A DNA stretch of 64,000 bases from Paramyrothecium sp. XJ0827 (taxonomy: Eukaryota; Ascomycota; Sordariomycetes; Hypocreales; Stachybotryaceae), in assembly GCA_020881915.1 (NCBI GenBank), contig JAJFPB010000008.1, positions 3,224,001-3,288,000 on the forward strand, written 5' to 3'. The position numbers were made by a program, and so were the translations under genes. Of this stretch, positions 10,448 through 21,589 are shown in pieces (position 1 is the stretch's first letter; the number at the start of each line of letters is the position of its first letter). Below the pieces are notes generated by a model. The model had not been told where the DNA came from. It was given only the letters and a program-made list of their open reading frames with translations, and did not search any database.

Positions 10448-11846
10448 AGGATGTTCGACTCCTTTTGATCTTTTTGTTCGCCTCAATGATGAAGCTCAAT
10501 TTCTCAGAGACAGCAGAGGACTTGTCAAGTCTGAGGAACTTGCTGTGCTCTGAACACCGTGACATGCTGACAGCAACGTAAAACTTCAGTCTTTACCACT
10601 CGTCTCTACAAGCAAACTAGCTACACTAACCCACGAAACCACTCACTTTCCGAACTCCTGGTTACTCTGACTTGATGCAATTGCATATTGCTCCCCCCTA
10701 GGAGTCTAGCTGTATGGGCTCATTGGCGCTTGAGTTCCGTCGGGCTCTGATCCACCATCCTATCCTTGTGAAGCAATGGAGGAAATACTGCGATTCATTA
10801 ATCAACCGCCAGCAGCCGCCTTCATCCCACTTACTCCAGGAATCGCAATAGCACAACGTATCATGTTACCAACGAGAAAGGTTTCTGTTAGCATTGCAAA
10901 GCTGTGATAGTTGGCTGCGAAGTCCGTATACGAATCGCGCTGTAGCTGATCTCGAGGGAAGGGTCAAAGCGGGCGCACAAGCTCATGCAACGAAGACGAC
11001 AGGTGACAAGTCGGTTATATAACCCCGCATGGTATGATCGTCCGCTCGTAAGCATCCTGTTCTCTAGTATGGCACCACAAGTTGCAACTAAAACTGCAAG
11101 TTCTACATCCTGCATGGTCCAGGCTATGCATGCGGATTTGTAAGCTTATAAACCGGTCAAGAGAGGAGGTGAATGACGTGCCTGACTCTTGAAGGGATTC
11201 AATCCCTGGTTCTTCATGTGCAACCGACACTCCTGACTAGGAAATGGGAGCTTCAAGCGTTGATCCAAGGCGATGTATGAGTCCCTCCGCCGGAGGCGGA
11301 GGGACTGACCCACTTTGTCGGCCTCACCGGATTCTTTACCAATTTTCTACGGGCCTTATCTTCACAGATTTTTATGCCAGGGTTTACCAACGAGCTGAAG
11401 TTTAAGCCCGATCTGACATAGTCATGATAAGCCTGGAGCTGACGTGTTGCATTTGATATTGCTATGATTGCTTGTTCTTGCAGCCACCATTGCGGAGGTC
11501 AAGCACCCTGATGGGTGGCCTAGACCGTTCCTGTGGGCGAACCTGAGTCTCCTTTATATTCATTGGATGCATTGACCAAGAATCGACCATGTCACCTAAG
11601 GATGGATGCCCGTAGCGGCCCAACTTTTCATTGGAGCTTGGAGTAAACCTGCCGACATGTCACAAAGCCGGCAACACAGTATTAAATGGCTCATTAGCCC
11701 TTCAAGGGTTGAGACGGATGTATGAACCCGTCTCTTCTTATCCTGGGGTCTGCCTCATCCAACCACATTCTTCCTCAATTTCATCGGATAGCTCGCTCTG
11801 TTGCAACCTGCTTTTCATAAGCTATTCTTGCTATTTACGTTAAAAG
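10448..11846. other. Gene-poor stretch with repeat fragments
   Basis: No frame survives inspection. At 11280-11304 there is a small perfect stem (GTCCCTCCGCC, GGA, GGCGGAGGGAC). Immediately after it, 11302-11400 is copy 2 of the dispersed repeat seen at 7796. The remainder is short frames with no intron support. Confidence 0.45.
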
Positions 11847-12663
11847 ATGATGGAGAAGGTCCGCCAGGCCGAACCAAGCGAAATTCTCCGTACTGGTCGT
11901 GTGGGCCTTGATTCTCTTGCATTTTCGCCTTTATTTGATGCCGAGAGACCTCATCATCAACAGTACCCAGCGCACTCATTACAATCATATAGAATAACGT
12001 GTATGGATGCTTGCAAAGATCCAGATAAGTTCCTCTTAATCTCTCGAGACAAATACGATCCCGATGAGACAAAGGCGAGCAGAGCAGTGTTCCCCTCGAG
12101 CGATGCATGGATCCCACCAGGGGAAGGAGAAATGGTTGTAGTTGCTTTTATGGTGCTAAGGCAGCCACCTGGCTCTAATCTTATACCGAAAGCATCATTT
12201 CGCAAAGGTATATATCTCTGGCTGATTCGAACAACAAAGCTAATGGTTCAGAGTAGATGACTATCCAGATCTACATGATAATCCAGGTCTTGACGAGAAT
12301 AAAGAGTTCTGTGAGTTGTGGAGCACGGCCAGTCGACAGGCGAAGGACAAGTAAGTTATAAAGTACTTCAGTCCCTGACGCAATACTTACATATCATGTA
12401 GATACTTCAAAGGCTTCATCATAGAGCTGATCGGAACCGCGCCTGCGTATCGGAGGCGTGGACATGCCAAGGCCCTTGTCAACAAAGCGAAGAAATTGGC
12501 AGAGGACCATGGACTCACGCTGGGTGTGAATGCGGCGGATACAGGGATAGAGCTATACAAGAACCTTGGCTTCAAGCCACTCGGTGAAACAGTGTTTGTT
12601 ACCTGGAAAACAACCAGGGCACGGACGACACTCTTTATCTATGATCCCGACCAAGGGCGGTAG
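11847..12663 (+). CDS. GNAT-family N-acetyltransferase (239 aa)
   Basis: Three exons (11847-12207, 12254-12350, 12402-12663) join in phase; the second intron is GTAAGT...GTAG. The N-terminus (VRQAEPSEI followed by a region ending SLAFSPLF) and the C-terminal half are typical of fungal GNAT proteins. The acetyl-CoA pyrophosphate loop is the segment PAYRRRGHAKALV (about residues 167-179), which fits the RRxGxA signature. The following helix (KKLAEDHG) and the segment with LYKNLGFKPLGE complete the fold. The substrate is unknown; this subgroup is often predicted to act on small amines or metabolites. Length is normal for the family. No signal peptide. Confidence 0.85.
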
Positions 12664-13136
12664 GACAACGAATTTCCGTTCTAGGATCCTGGAGATGCCT
12701 TTGTTTCCCATGCAATTTTTACTTTGTCCAGCAGATCATTATCGCAAAGCTCTGGTGGCATGATTTCCCGCCTCCTCGTCACCCTACGCTGGTAGAGTTC
12801 CAGAGTGAGTCAACCGCGCGGAGACACAGGACCCGTCCCCTGATCGCTTATCATACCCGTCTTGGTTGAAGCAGGGGTTGAGGCTTGCAGGGCCTCCTGC
12901 CTGGGTTCCATGAAGCAGACATCCTCTAATAGCTCTAGCGCTTATCCTTTCGTGGATCTGTCTATTGTTGACACCTGAATATAAAGTGCAGCTGTTTTCT
13001 CATGCGCTCTTTGCTTTTATCTCTCTCATGTACCAGATCGTATGCGCGGAGTTCCCGTTGTGGCAAACATAAGATTTACCAGTTACGGACCTGTTCCGCA
13101 CAGGATATACTAGTCAACCACAGATAAAGCGTGGAC
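12664..13136. other. Upstream region with a segment related to 52.63 kb
   Basis: About 12850-12920 (GCTTATCA, GAAGCAGG, GAGGCTTGCAGGGC) resembles 52631-52705. On the minus strand both can be read as related peptides (REALQASTPA versus EGALQASMPA), so they may be remnants of one coding family. The rest is presumed promoter of the Zn2Cys6 gene. Confidence 0.4.
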
Positions 13137-13976
13137 ATGGGCCCTTTGGGACAGAAGAGGAGTTTTTCGTGCGAGGTCTGCCGGAAGCGAAAGGTATTTC
13201 CTGATCAACCTTGCCTATCTCTCTGGCTGATTCCGATAACCAGGTAAAATGTGATGGGAAACAACCTATATGCGAGCGTTGTTCCGCTAGGGGTGATGCC
13301 TGTGAATATGACCTGTAGGTTCAAGTTAATAACGACTCTATATTACGGTACTAATTCATCTTTTTAGCACTCCGAGTTTGTCCTTCGTTGACGGACTCAA
13401 GAAAGAGGCCGATCAACTTAAGGAAGAAAATAGAAAGCTCAAGGAGCAGATCATGGGGCTCGGAATTCCCCCTACTGGCGGGCAGGCGCCAGTATCAACA
13501 TCATCTGCACACCACCCAGTTATGGACACAGTTCATGCTCTAGAGGAGGAGACAGAGAGTAATAGCGGCAGCACTACTAGTCGGGGAAACTTCGTAAGTC
13601 TACGTGGTCTTCAAAGCAGATGTTTGTTGCCAGAGCCTGTGTTCAATGACTGACGACCGTCAGAGTCCTTTAAGTGTTGAACAGCCGCAACTCAACACTC
13701 CTGTTCAGGGCCAGACACCCGCTCTGTTCTTGCCTCCTGAAATGGCACCACATGAGTCAATTACTGGCTGGGATCCCCGTACTCACCCCTACTACATGTG
13801 CTGGGCCATGTTGCAAGTGCCACAGGACAGATACACCTGAATGGCGCAGTGGTCCAGATGGTGCTGGGACTTTATGCAATGCTTGCGGCTTAAAATATTC
13901 GAAAATGAAAAGAAAAGAGCAATCGGAAGCGGATCTGCGGTATCGCTACTCAAAGCATGGCAATCTTTGTCCCTAG
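13137..13976 (+). pseudogene. Zn2Cys6 regulator with a C-terminal GATA-type finger, interrupted by a frameshift
   Basis: Exons 13137-13193, 13244-13314 and 13368-13593 join through three clean introns with exon 4 (from 13664). They encode a Zn2Cys6 cluster (C-x2-C-x6-C-x6-C-x2-C-x6-C, starting CEVCRKRK) and a Leu/Glu/Lys coiled coil (KKEADQLKEENRKLKEQ). In exon 4 the frame stops at 13838-13840. In a shifted frame over the same DNA, 13809-13886 encodes a complete GATA finger (C-x2-C-x18-C-x2-C, with TPEWRSGP and LCNACGL), followed by a basic tail and a stop at 13976. The fungal x18 loop is intact. Either one base has been gained or lost near 13770-13800, or an unusual intron restores the frame. 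Confidence 0.7.
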
Positions 13977-15155
13977 TCTCATACAAAACTTCGTTGTTTG
14001 ATTGTCGTGGATATTTTTCATTTGATCCACAGCTTCGTCATCCTTCTCCGCGTCCTCACTAGGCTAGTGCATAATAAAAGCCATGCACAAGGACGATCAA
14101 TACGTTGTTGACAATCTTTTGCTTTTCCCATGGCCCACCGTTCAATATGGCATTGTATCATAAGTACCACACATGAGTCCAGTCCACTGAGCTGTTGGCC
14201 TCGCGAGAACCATGCAGCGCGTCACGTTGTTGGTCACATCACGCATCCCTTCTTCATATATCAGGATAACCCATGGGCTAAACCTGATGGCTTCGGGTAA
14301 GCCCATCCAATTCATGCCCACCCACAAGCCTCTACTACCATCATTGGGCCTCGGCAAAATAAGTATCCGGTTCGACGTTACGTAGCGGGCGCACACGCAA
14401 CGAGGACGACAGGACAGGTTTGTGAGGGAAGGCGCTGGTGGACGGTGTCCAGGGGCTGTGCTGCATGTCGTGATGATCAGGGGGAGGGGGTGGCCTTCAA
14501 AGTTGAGCTTCTCAGTGTTGATACGCGAGAACTAACCTAATCGGGTGACCTGCGGTTGAAGGTGGTGATTGCCAAACAAACAAGAGGACGAGCCTAACCT
14601 CACTCTCGGACAGCTGTCTCGGTGGCAGAGGCATCGCGAATACGAACAGTATCTAGGCATCGCAGAGTCGCCCCCAAGTTACCTCCCTACCTTTGCCCCT
14701 CCCCCTCTCTAGTTCTCTCTTACCTCGCTAACCTCAATACTTGGAGCCAACCCCTTGCAACCCACCCCATGATCCCTTGCCGCTCTGAGTCGTTTTGTGG
14801 CCAGCCCGCTCACATCGTGGTCATCACACGCCGTGCATTTCAGCCCGCCATCGCCGGCCCAACAGTTATTGACGCGTGGCCTCGGTGACAAGTTGGTCAT
14901 CAACCCCACATGGTCGGGGTAGCTCCTCGTCCTCCGCTGCATTCACGAACGGACGCAACATGGCGCCGAGTTGAATAACCAGGATCGAATCGTCGTCCGG
15001 AGAGTGGCACTGAGCTGAGCATGTGCATGCCACAACCCTTGACCTCAGCCTGATACATGGGGTCTATTATAAAAGACACGTCCTGCTGCTCGGAGCACCC
15101 ACGACTTTTCATCTTCTTCATCTTACACTTTCTTGCCTTCTTCTACTGTATAATC
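13977..15155. other. Intergenic; no gene supported
   Basis: Several short frames on both strands, none with splice support or recognisable composition. The stretch before 15156 is CT-rich and may be the next promoter. Confidence 0.4.
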
Positions 15156-15637
15156 ATGAGCGACTTAACCTCTCCCAATTACAAGGTTGACAACGATAGG
15201 GTGGTTTTGTACGGTGACACTGCATTATGTGGTAAGAATTCCGAAATAGACGTAATATTCTGCTTACATCGCATTCAGTCGCCGGTGCTACCATTCCCGA
15301 AGTTAAGGCAATACTTAAAGGATGGGATGCAGGAGCATTTACCCTTTCCCCCGACGAACTTGTCTTTCATGGCTTTGTAAAAGACCTTGTTGATGAGAAA
15401 AGAGAGGAGTATACGAGGTTAACTCGTGGAGACGACGATTTTCTTATGATACTTCGTCTCCAGGAAGAAGATTTCCTCGGTCGCTGGGGCGAGTATGAAC
15501 GTCACTTCAACGCACAAGCTCGAAGAAAAGCCGAAGACAAGTACGCACAAGAGCAAACAAAACCCGAAGACAACTCCGTTATGTACTACATAAACACGCT
15601 TAAGGAAGCTGTTTCAAAGATATTTACTTGGAGGTGA
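15156..15637 (+). CDS. Small hypothetical protein (144 aa), two exons
   Basis: Exon 15156-15231 joins exon 15279-15637 through a 47-nt intron (GTAAGA...TTCAG). The product begins MSDLTSPNYKVDNDRVVLYG, has a globular middle (GWDAGAFTLSPDELVFHGF) and a charged helical C-terminal half rich in Arg, Glu and Lys. No signal peptide or known motif. A second open stretch to 15813 cannot be joined with confidence. Confidence 0.5.
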
Positions 15638-15899
15638 ATCCGTCAACACCTGTCCCGTTATTGCCTTTGAGGGATAAGCTGGTCGAGAGCGGAGAGATGG
15701 ATCAAGATGATGGTGCTGGTCTCCTGCATGCGGGGTGGTGTGTAACTAAGAGCTATACGAGCGCACAGGCGGACCTTTTATTTCACGGAAAGATGATATA
15801 TCAGTTTTCGTGAAGCATTTAAGCTCGTTTCGCCTCACTGTTCTGTTCAATCTATTTCATATCTGCATGAGTTGTAAGATCTAGCTTCCTTGATTTGCA

Positions 15900-16937
15900 A
15901 TGAAAACTCGCCGCGAAGATTGGGTGCCAACCAAAGGTGAAATTCTGGACATTGGAGGCAGCCAGATTGACCCTAAATGGCGCGATTCCTTACGCGATTC
16001 ACTTTTGGAAGGCAGACCCCTGCCTAAAGCACTGATCTACGGTAGGGGGGGTGTTGAAAGGTGGAAAAAAGCGAGCCAGGATCCTGAGTATTACCAAACT
16101 CATGATGAGGTCCAAATACTACGTGCAAGGGCCGAGGAAATCGCCCTCCGAATCGCACCTGGAACCGTGATTATCGATTTCGGATCCGCCTCATCAAAGG
16201 AGCCGAAAGTCAGTCCCATCCTCCGGATGGCCGAGGACAGGGGTACACCATGCTCATACGTATGCCTCGACCTTTCTCGAGAGTCGATCGAGCATACGCT
16301 TAGCATGCTCCCTCATTTCAGCCACGTTCAAGCAAGCGGACTTTGGGGAACCTTCGACGACGGCATGAAACAACTCGCCAAAGTTCGGCTTGTTCCATGT
16401 TTTGCGCTATACCTGGGGTCTACTTTTTACAGCGATGCTGGGCCTGCCCTAAACGACGATGTTCAATTTTATCAAAGTCTGATGAGAGCTAACCCCTCAT
16501 CCACTCTCATCTTGTCAACAGATGGCCACACTGAAGAAACAGACAGAGAGAAGGTAGAGCGTGCGTACCATTCCCCGAACTTCACCAATTTCATCGACTT
16601 CATTGGAGAGCGGGTACACAAAACGCTTGAACTCGATGAAAAGGAAAGAGAGTCCACGTGGTTACTCGAATGCTTTTTGAAAGAATGTCAAGACGGATGC
16701 TATTGCCATTTCTATCGACTTACAACAAAGGTGGACATTGAATGGGATGGTTTGATCCCGAAAGGAACAGTGGTTGATTTCTTCCGATCGCGCAAGGTCA
16801 AACCGGAGAAGATCGAAGACATATTTCAGTCTGCTGGATTCAAGACGGAACGTTGGACAGCCAGTAGCTCTAAAAGCCGTCCGTCTCCCATCCTTAGTGT
16901 GTTGAGCAAGCTAACGAAACCTCAGACATCTTCATGA
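15900..16937 (+). CDS. EgtD/EasF-like (Methyltransf_33) SAM-dependent methyltransferase, 345 aa
   Basis: One uninterrupted frame of the size typical of the histidine-specific methyltransferase family, which includes EgtD and the 4-dimethylallyltryptophan N-methyltransferase EasF. The N-terminal ILDIGGSQID and the YYQTHDEVQIL stretch (about 65-75) match the family start. Motif I is IIDFGSASSK (about 91-100) and the acidic strand YVCLDLS (about 120-126) binds the SAM ribose. A Gly/Phe/Tyr-rich region after 165 and the C-terminal FQSAGFKTERW also fit. The family N-methylates amino acids or their derivatives; the substrate here is not evident. No ergot-type prenyltransferase is present in the window, so an EasF role is not supported by context. 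Confidence 0.75.
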   Translation: MKTRREDWVPTKGEILDIGGSQIDPKWRDSLRDSLLEGRPLPKALIYGRGGVERWKKASQDPEYYQTHDEVQILRARAEEIALRIAPGTVIIDFGSASSKEPKVSPILRMAEDRGTPCSYVCLDLSRESIEHTLSMLPHFSHVQASGLWGTFDDGMKQLAKVRLVPCFALYLGSTFYSDAGPALNDDVQFYQSLMRANPSSTLILSTDGHTEETDREKVERAYHSPNFTNFIDFIGERVHKTLELDEKERESTWLLECFLKECQDGCYCHFYRLTTKVDIEWDGLIPKGTVVDFFRSRKVKPEKIEDIFQSAGFKTERWTASSSKSRPSPILSVLSKLTKPQTSS

Positions 16938-17806
16938 TTACGGATCCAACTTCAGAGGCCATCCATTGAGTGGGTGCCTGGGCTAGAGTTTCGAGAGTCG
17001 CGACTTGTGCTATAAATACGCTGCCGCTGGTTTCAGCCGACAAGTATGAGATTACTCTTTCCGTTCACCACCCAGCCATCGATTCAAACGGTACCGCAAC
17101 TGGTGTGAAAGCAGCCTCGAATCATCAAGTTGATGACTGGGAGGGAACAAGGTCGCTGTACCTTGCCTACCAACTACCCGTGCTGCCGTTGAGGTAGGCC
17201 CAATTGTCTAACTGGGACTTAGTGGTTCGCCTCTACTTTCCAGTCACTCCCTCCAAGCTCCAGTCTCGTCAGTCGGTCGCCTCTTGCATTATATTAGAGA
17301 CATTGGTCAGGGCAGCTAGTGTCAACCCATGACGTGACGGATCAGAATAGATCGAACCGGTCTCGACCTTGAACTACCACAAGTTAGTCCCGGTCAAGTA
17401 TGTATTGCGAGACCACGAAGCTCGATCATGATCTGTTAACTCGCGTTCGGCTGAATTGGTGTGGTGAATGCATGTGAGCCTTTATCGAGTATGCTAGGCT
17501 GGTCTCAACTAAATGGGTATCGATCGAACTTGACCTTAAACCACCGTATGTCAGACCCGATCAAGTATGTTTTGCGAAGCCATCTAACCCCTCATGTGCA
17601 CCATTCATTGAGAAGAACTCGAAACACCAAAGTGATATGTCAGTTTGGCAGAGCGAAGCAAGAGGGGCTGATGAATTTACAAACAGAAAACAAATATATA
17701 AGAGGCGGGTTCATCTCAGGAATGGAACTGCTGCAGGTCGGTTCCTCCTCCAGTCTGCACTTTGAGAATCAGTTACTGAAGCCACCCTGGTGGTTAACGC
17801 ATCAAG
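16938..17806. other. Gene-poor stretch including a repeat fragment at 17079-17132
   Basis: 17079-17132 repeats 10323-10372. 17336-17400 and 17500-17573 also resemble each other (GATCGAAC...GACCTT, CCACnn.TnAGTCCCG/CAGACCCGATCAAGTATGT), suggesting a small diverged duplication. No gene is supported. Confidence 0.4.
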
Positions 17807-18818
17807 ATGCCGCACCAGACTCGTCTCAAGATCAAGATTTATGACTTTGGTGGCACAATTACCTCTACCGATGGCGAAGGCGGTCCCAAGTATGGTGCTG
17901 TTGCCGCAGAAGACTTGATTAAGAGGTACCCCTGGCTTGAAAAAAATCGCCCAGATTGAAGGCGAAACTGTTTTTACAGGAGGCAGTCCAGACTTGACTG
18001 ATGAGATCCTTCTACCGGCTATTCGACATATCAATGAAGACCTTGCGACTGGACTTTATGTTGCTGGTCTGGCTATCATCGGAACTGACTTGACGGAGGA
18101 TACTATGACTTTGCTTAGTATTACCATCAACCCTTGGTATCCATTCGGAGTTACAGGTGCCATAAGACGTTTGACAGACCTCAGCGCAGATGGAGAGATC
18201 AACTTACATAATACCGCTTGTCTTGTGATTTCTCCAGAAGCGAAGGATCGGGGCGTTATGTATGTTTCCCAAAACTACGTCTTCGAAGCGTTATCTGTTA
18301 TCAGAGTCTCAACCACATCAGTCAACGCTTTCGAGGGCATCAAGATCGGGGAAATCAGGGGTATCAAACCATACTTCTACTATCCACCTGAACGTCGACG
18401 CTACTCGGCACTGTGCGATATTGCCAACAGGTGTAGCCTACCACGAGTTATTATCCTCTATGGACACCTTGACCAGGATGAAACCTTATTCGAGTATGCT
18501 GCCAGTAGAGTTCGCGGCATTGTCCTTGCGGGTTCTGGAGCAGGCAGCTGGACCACGAAGGGAGGCAACATCATGCAACGATTGAAGAATGAAGGAAAGG
18601 ACCCCATCGTGGTTGTCAGCTTCCGTACCGCAACTGGGCTGGTTACTGAGAAGTACGGGCTGCCGTCTTGGACAATATCTGCCGGTGATAACTCGCCGGC
18701 TCGGGCTTGTGTACTGCTTCGTGCTTTTCTTGCATCTGGCTTTGATGCTACGGCAATAAGAAGGGCTTTTGATGCTATGGGCAGGACTAGAAGTGGTATC
18801 TTTAAGAGTAGACTGTAG
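17807..18818 (+). pseudogene. L-asparaginase-like gene with a one-base frameshift in an A7 run
   Basis: The frame from ATG 17807 starts MPHQTRLKIK and carries the family's GGTIT Thr motif, then stops at about 17957. A second frame opens at the A7 tract (17940-17946) and runs to 18818. It contains IIGTDLTED (the conserved Thr-Asp region), VTGAIRR and SADGEINLHN, all in the order of the asparaginase family. With six As instead of seven the two parts would be continuous, so the gene is either a recent pseudogene or carries a sequencing error. The combined product is about 335 aa, close to family size. The last third is duplicated, inverted and damaged at 34395-34700. Confidence 0.7.
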
Positions 18819-19008
18819 GTAGATATCTATGGCAGTCAGTATCAGCTAATATGCAGTCAGATTGCGCGGATCTTGCTGAACACATTCTTTACGATTGGAC
18901 ATGGCAAGCAATGTCTCTGAAAGCTGTATGTCTTCATTCCCAGTCAGTGTCGGGCAAGCTGACAAAGTAACAGATATCTTTATGGTCACCGTTCCGTGGT
19001 CTCTTGCG

Positions 19009-20627
19009 ACCCAGCTTCTCGTTGTCGCTTTCCAACTTCCACAGTTGCTCATTCTCACTATTCAGCTGTCCGTCCCAGTCCGCTTTCTCGAAGTCTTGCT
19101 GGATACGTCCGGATCTGTTTTCCAGTTCTTCGAGCTGTGTATCAAGAACCGCCTTGGCGCCTTCATCGATATCAATCAAGCTAGCCTCATTCTGCAAGAC
19201 CTGTGTTCGCTTCTCAATGGCATTGATCCTTTGTTTCGCCGATACACGGTCCTGCGTCCGGGCAGCCTTCCGCCCCTCTAGTTCTGTTATGACCGCCGTC
19301 GCCTTGTCCAACTCCACAGCATTTTCCTTTTGCAAGCGTTCGAGGTCACGCTTCCTCTCGTTGAGAAGCTTTTGTATCTTCTCGTGGAATGTTGTCACGT
19401 GCTTCTCGCTGAGCTCCCCATCGAATCCCCTAAAGCCGTACTGTTGTGCGGCTTCGTGCACCATATCTATCCGCGATTTGAGCTGACGCTCATACTTTTC
19501 CTTGTCCGACTGATGCTTCCCTTGCTCGGCAAGCTTGGTAGACAAGGACCGACGGGACTGAGCCAACTCTTTTTGAAGCTCAGAGTATTGCGTCCTGTTC
19601 TGCTCGGCTTCCTCTTAATATAGTTGCATGCGCTCCTCATACTGGGCCAGGGATTCTCTAGTGAGGCATCATCCTCACGCAGCTCCTCAATGGTTTGCCT
19701 GAGCTCGCTAACGGCATCTTGGCGGTACTCCAGCTGCTCACGCTTGTTGTTGAGGTTCTGGACGATCTGAAGGAAGCTGTTTGCGTGCTCATGCTTTTCT
19801 CGGATACGTTCCTGGGTCTCTTCCATCTCGACAGTGAGTGCCTCACATTTCTCGCGCGCGCCTTCAATCTCGGCTTGCAAAAGACTCATTCGCTTCTCGG
19901 CTCGTTCACCCTGGTCCTTGTTGATCTTGTTGTGGGCCTCGTCGTTTTGCAGCTTCCCCAGCTGTTCAATCTGCTTCTTACGAAGAATCTTGAGGTTTTC
20001 GATGGCCTTGGTGTATTTGAGGGCCTCAAAGATCTCGTCAAAGCGCTTCTTGAGAGCAGCCGGCTCGCTCAAGGGCCAGAGAGACTCGTCCTGGTGGCAG
20101 AAGATTACGGCATCGAGAATGGCCGGAGAGACTCCCAACCGTTCTGGGATCATCTCGTCAAGCTGGGCTACCCTAGTAGAAGTGGTGGTGCGTTCGCCAT
20201 TGTTGACCACGACGAGCGAACAATCAAGCGTCTTTTGGGTCCGGGTGGTCTTCTTGGCTGTGAGCTGCAAAGATCGTGTGGCAACGTGTTGGCGGTCATT
20301 GATCGATCTAAACTGCAGTTTCACCTGGGCCATGACCTCTTTCTTACCGCACAGCTAAGGGCATGCTTTTAGCCAAAGGTTCTACAGTCTACCGCAGCTG
20401 TATTGATTGAATGACCTACTTTCGGATCGTGGATGAAGGCGCCGCCCTTGCTGTTGGGGGGGGAGCTCCCCGGTGGTTGCATACTTGAGACACTCGATAA
20501 TGGTTGTCTTGCCCGAGCCATTGTAACCGACAATGAGCGTGAGGGGCGTGTTGAACTGGATGGCTTCCCGGACTGCCGGGCTGAAGGACCGGATGCCCGA
20601 GATGGAGAGCTTGTCGATCCTCGACAT
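19009..20627 (-). pseudogene. rad50: Truncated rad50 (DNA repair ATPase) with frameshifts
   Basis: The start [15 protein letters not shown] and the Walker [10 protein letters not shown] (about residues 34-42) are typical of Rad50 of the Mre11-Rad50-Nbs1 complex. After one intron the frame continues into the conserved FCHQDESLWPL region and a long coiled coil. The gene stops being Rad50 at 19009, the insert edge, leaving roughly 530 of about 1300 residues: no zinc hook and no Walker B or signature half. Three lesions are visible: an eighth base in a G/C run near 20456-20463 that shifts the frame, a lost base near 19662 at the ASLEN segment, and an in-frame TAA near 19617. It cannot encode a functional protein. 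Confidence 0.9.
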
Positions 20628-21589
20628 CGTGGTCAGAGCCAGACCATGTGATGTTTACGGGCAGCTAGTCCTTGATATGCAATATGTTTATGTGGATGCA
20701 GGCACTCAAATGGTCGCCAGATTACTAGGCTCACCGAGATCCAATCAGACTGCCCCGGCCACGTTAGGGTAAGGTAGGTGAGGTAAGGTAGGCAGAAGTG
20801 GATGGCACGCGTGATGACGGCTTCGAATCACGCGTCTGTGCTTGGCACGGTGACTACGAGGTACGAGAAGGGGATGCGTACTCACGTGCGCAGCTTTACG
20901 GCATGGAATTGCTGAATAACGCTACCGCCATCTGAAAACATTTTGAAAGCAGGGGGCCTTAAAAAAAAGCAACCGCCGCGCTGGGATACGCTTGCGGTAC
21001 AGTAGGTACAGTAGTGCTGTAGCGTTCGCAAAACCCCCCACTTGACGCACTTAGGGGAGTGAGTAGCAGCAAATGAGCCACTGAAAGCCCGAGGAAGCCC
21101 AAGCCTTCCAAGGACTAGCCTTCACCCTGCCTGTTTCTTGTCCTGACAAGCCCCCAATAAAAGCCACTGCTCAACTCGTTCACCCACTTTTTACGGGGTG
21201 TTTCCTCCGGGGCAGCGCATGGCACAGTGCCCATCTTGGCATTTGCATTGCGCATCCTTCAATTCATGGCAATGTGCATGGCCGTCTTTTTCCCAGTCTC
21301 TAGAATTAGTATCCGTAGCGGTTCCAAAGTCCCCCAGTCCCACGGCCCTTATTACCTCATCCTGTGGCGCTGGTTCATGTATGGCTCTTGCGACGTCTCC
21401 CTGCTTACAACCTACAACAAGCATTCCAGGCCTTTGCCGTGCTTTTGCTCTTGAGGATATATCTCGACGAACCTTGCTGGCGTTTTGGCTTGCTCGCTGC
21501 ACCTAAATCGCTGCGGCGCTATCGCCACGCCCTCCTCTCCGCTTCGTCCCTGCCCCCCGGCCTACCGACCAACAGACGGCAACGACATC
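20628..21589. promoter_or_regulatory. Captured intergenic region between rad50 and wc-2
   Basis: The two genes diverge from this 960-bp region, so it should contain both original promoters. It includes short GTAAGGTAGG-type direct repeats near 20766-20790 and a GTACAGTAGGTACAGTAG repeat near 20997. No separate gene is supported here. Confidence 0.5.

Noticed and set aside
19004..20372. Long plus-strand Leu/Ser-rich frames
   Set aside because: Antisense shadows of the Rad50 coiled coil.
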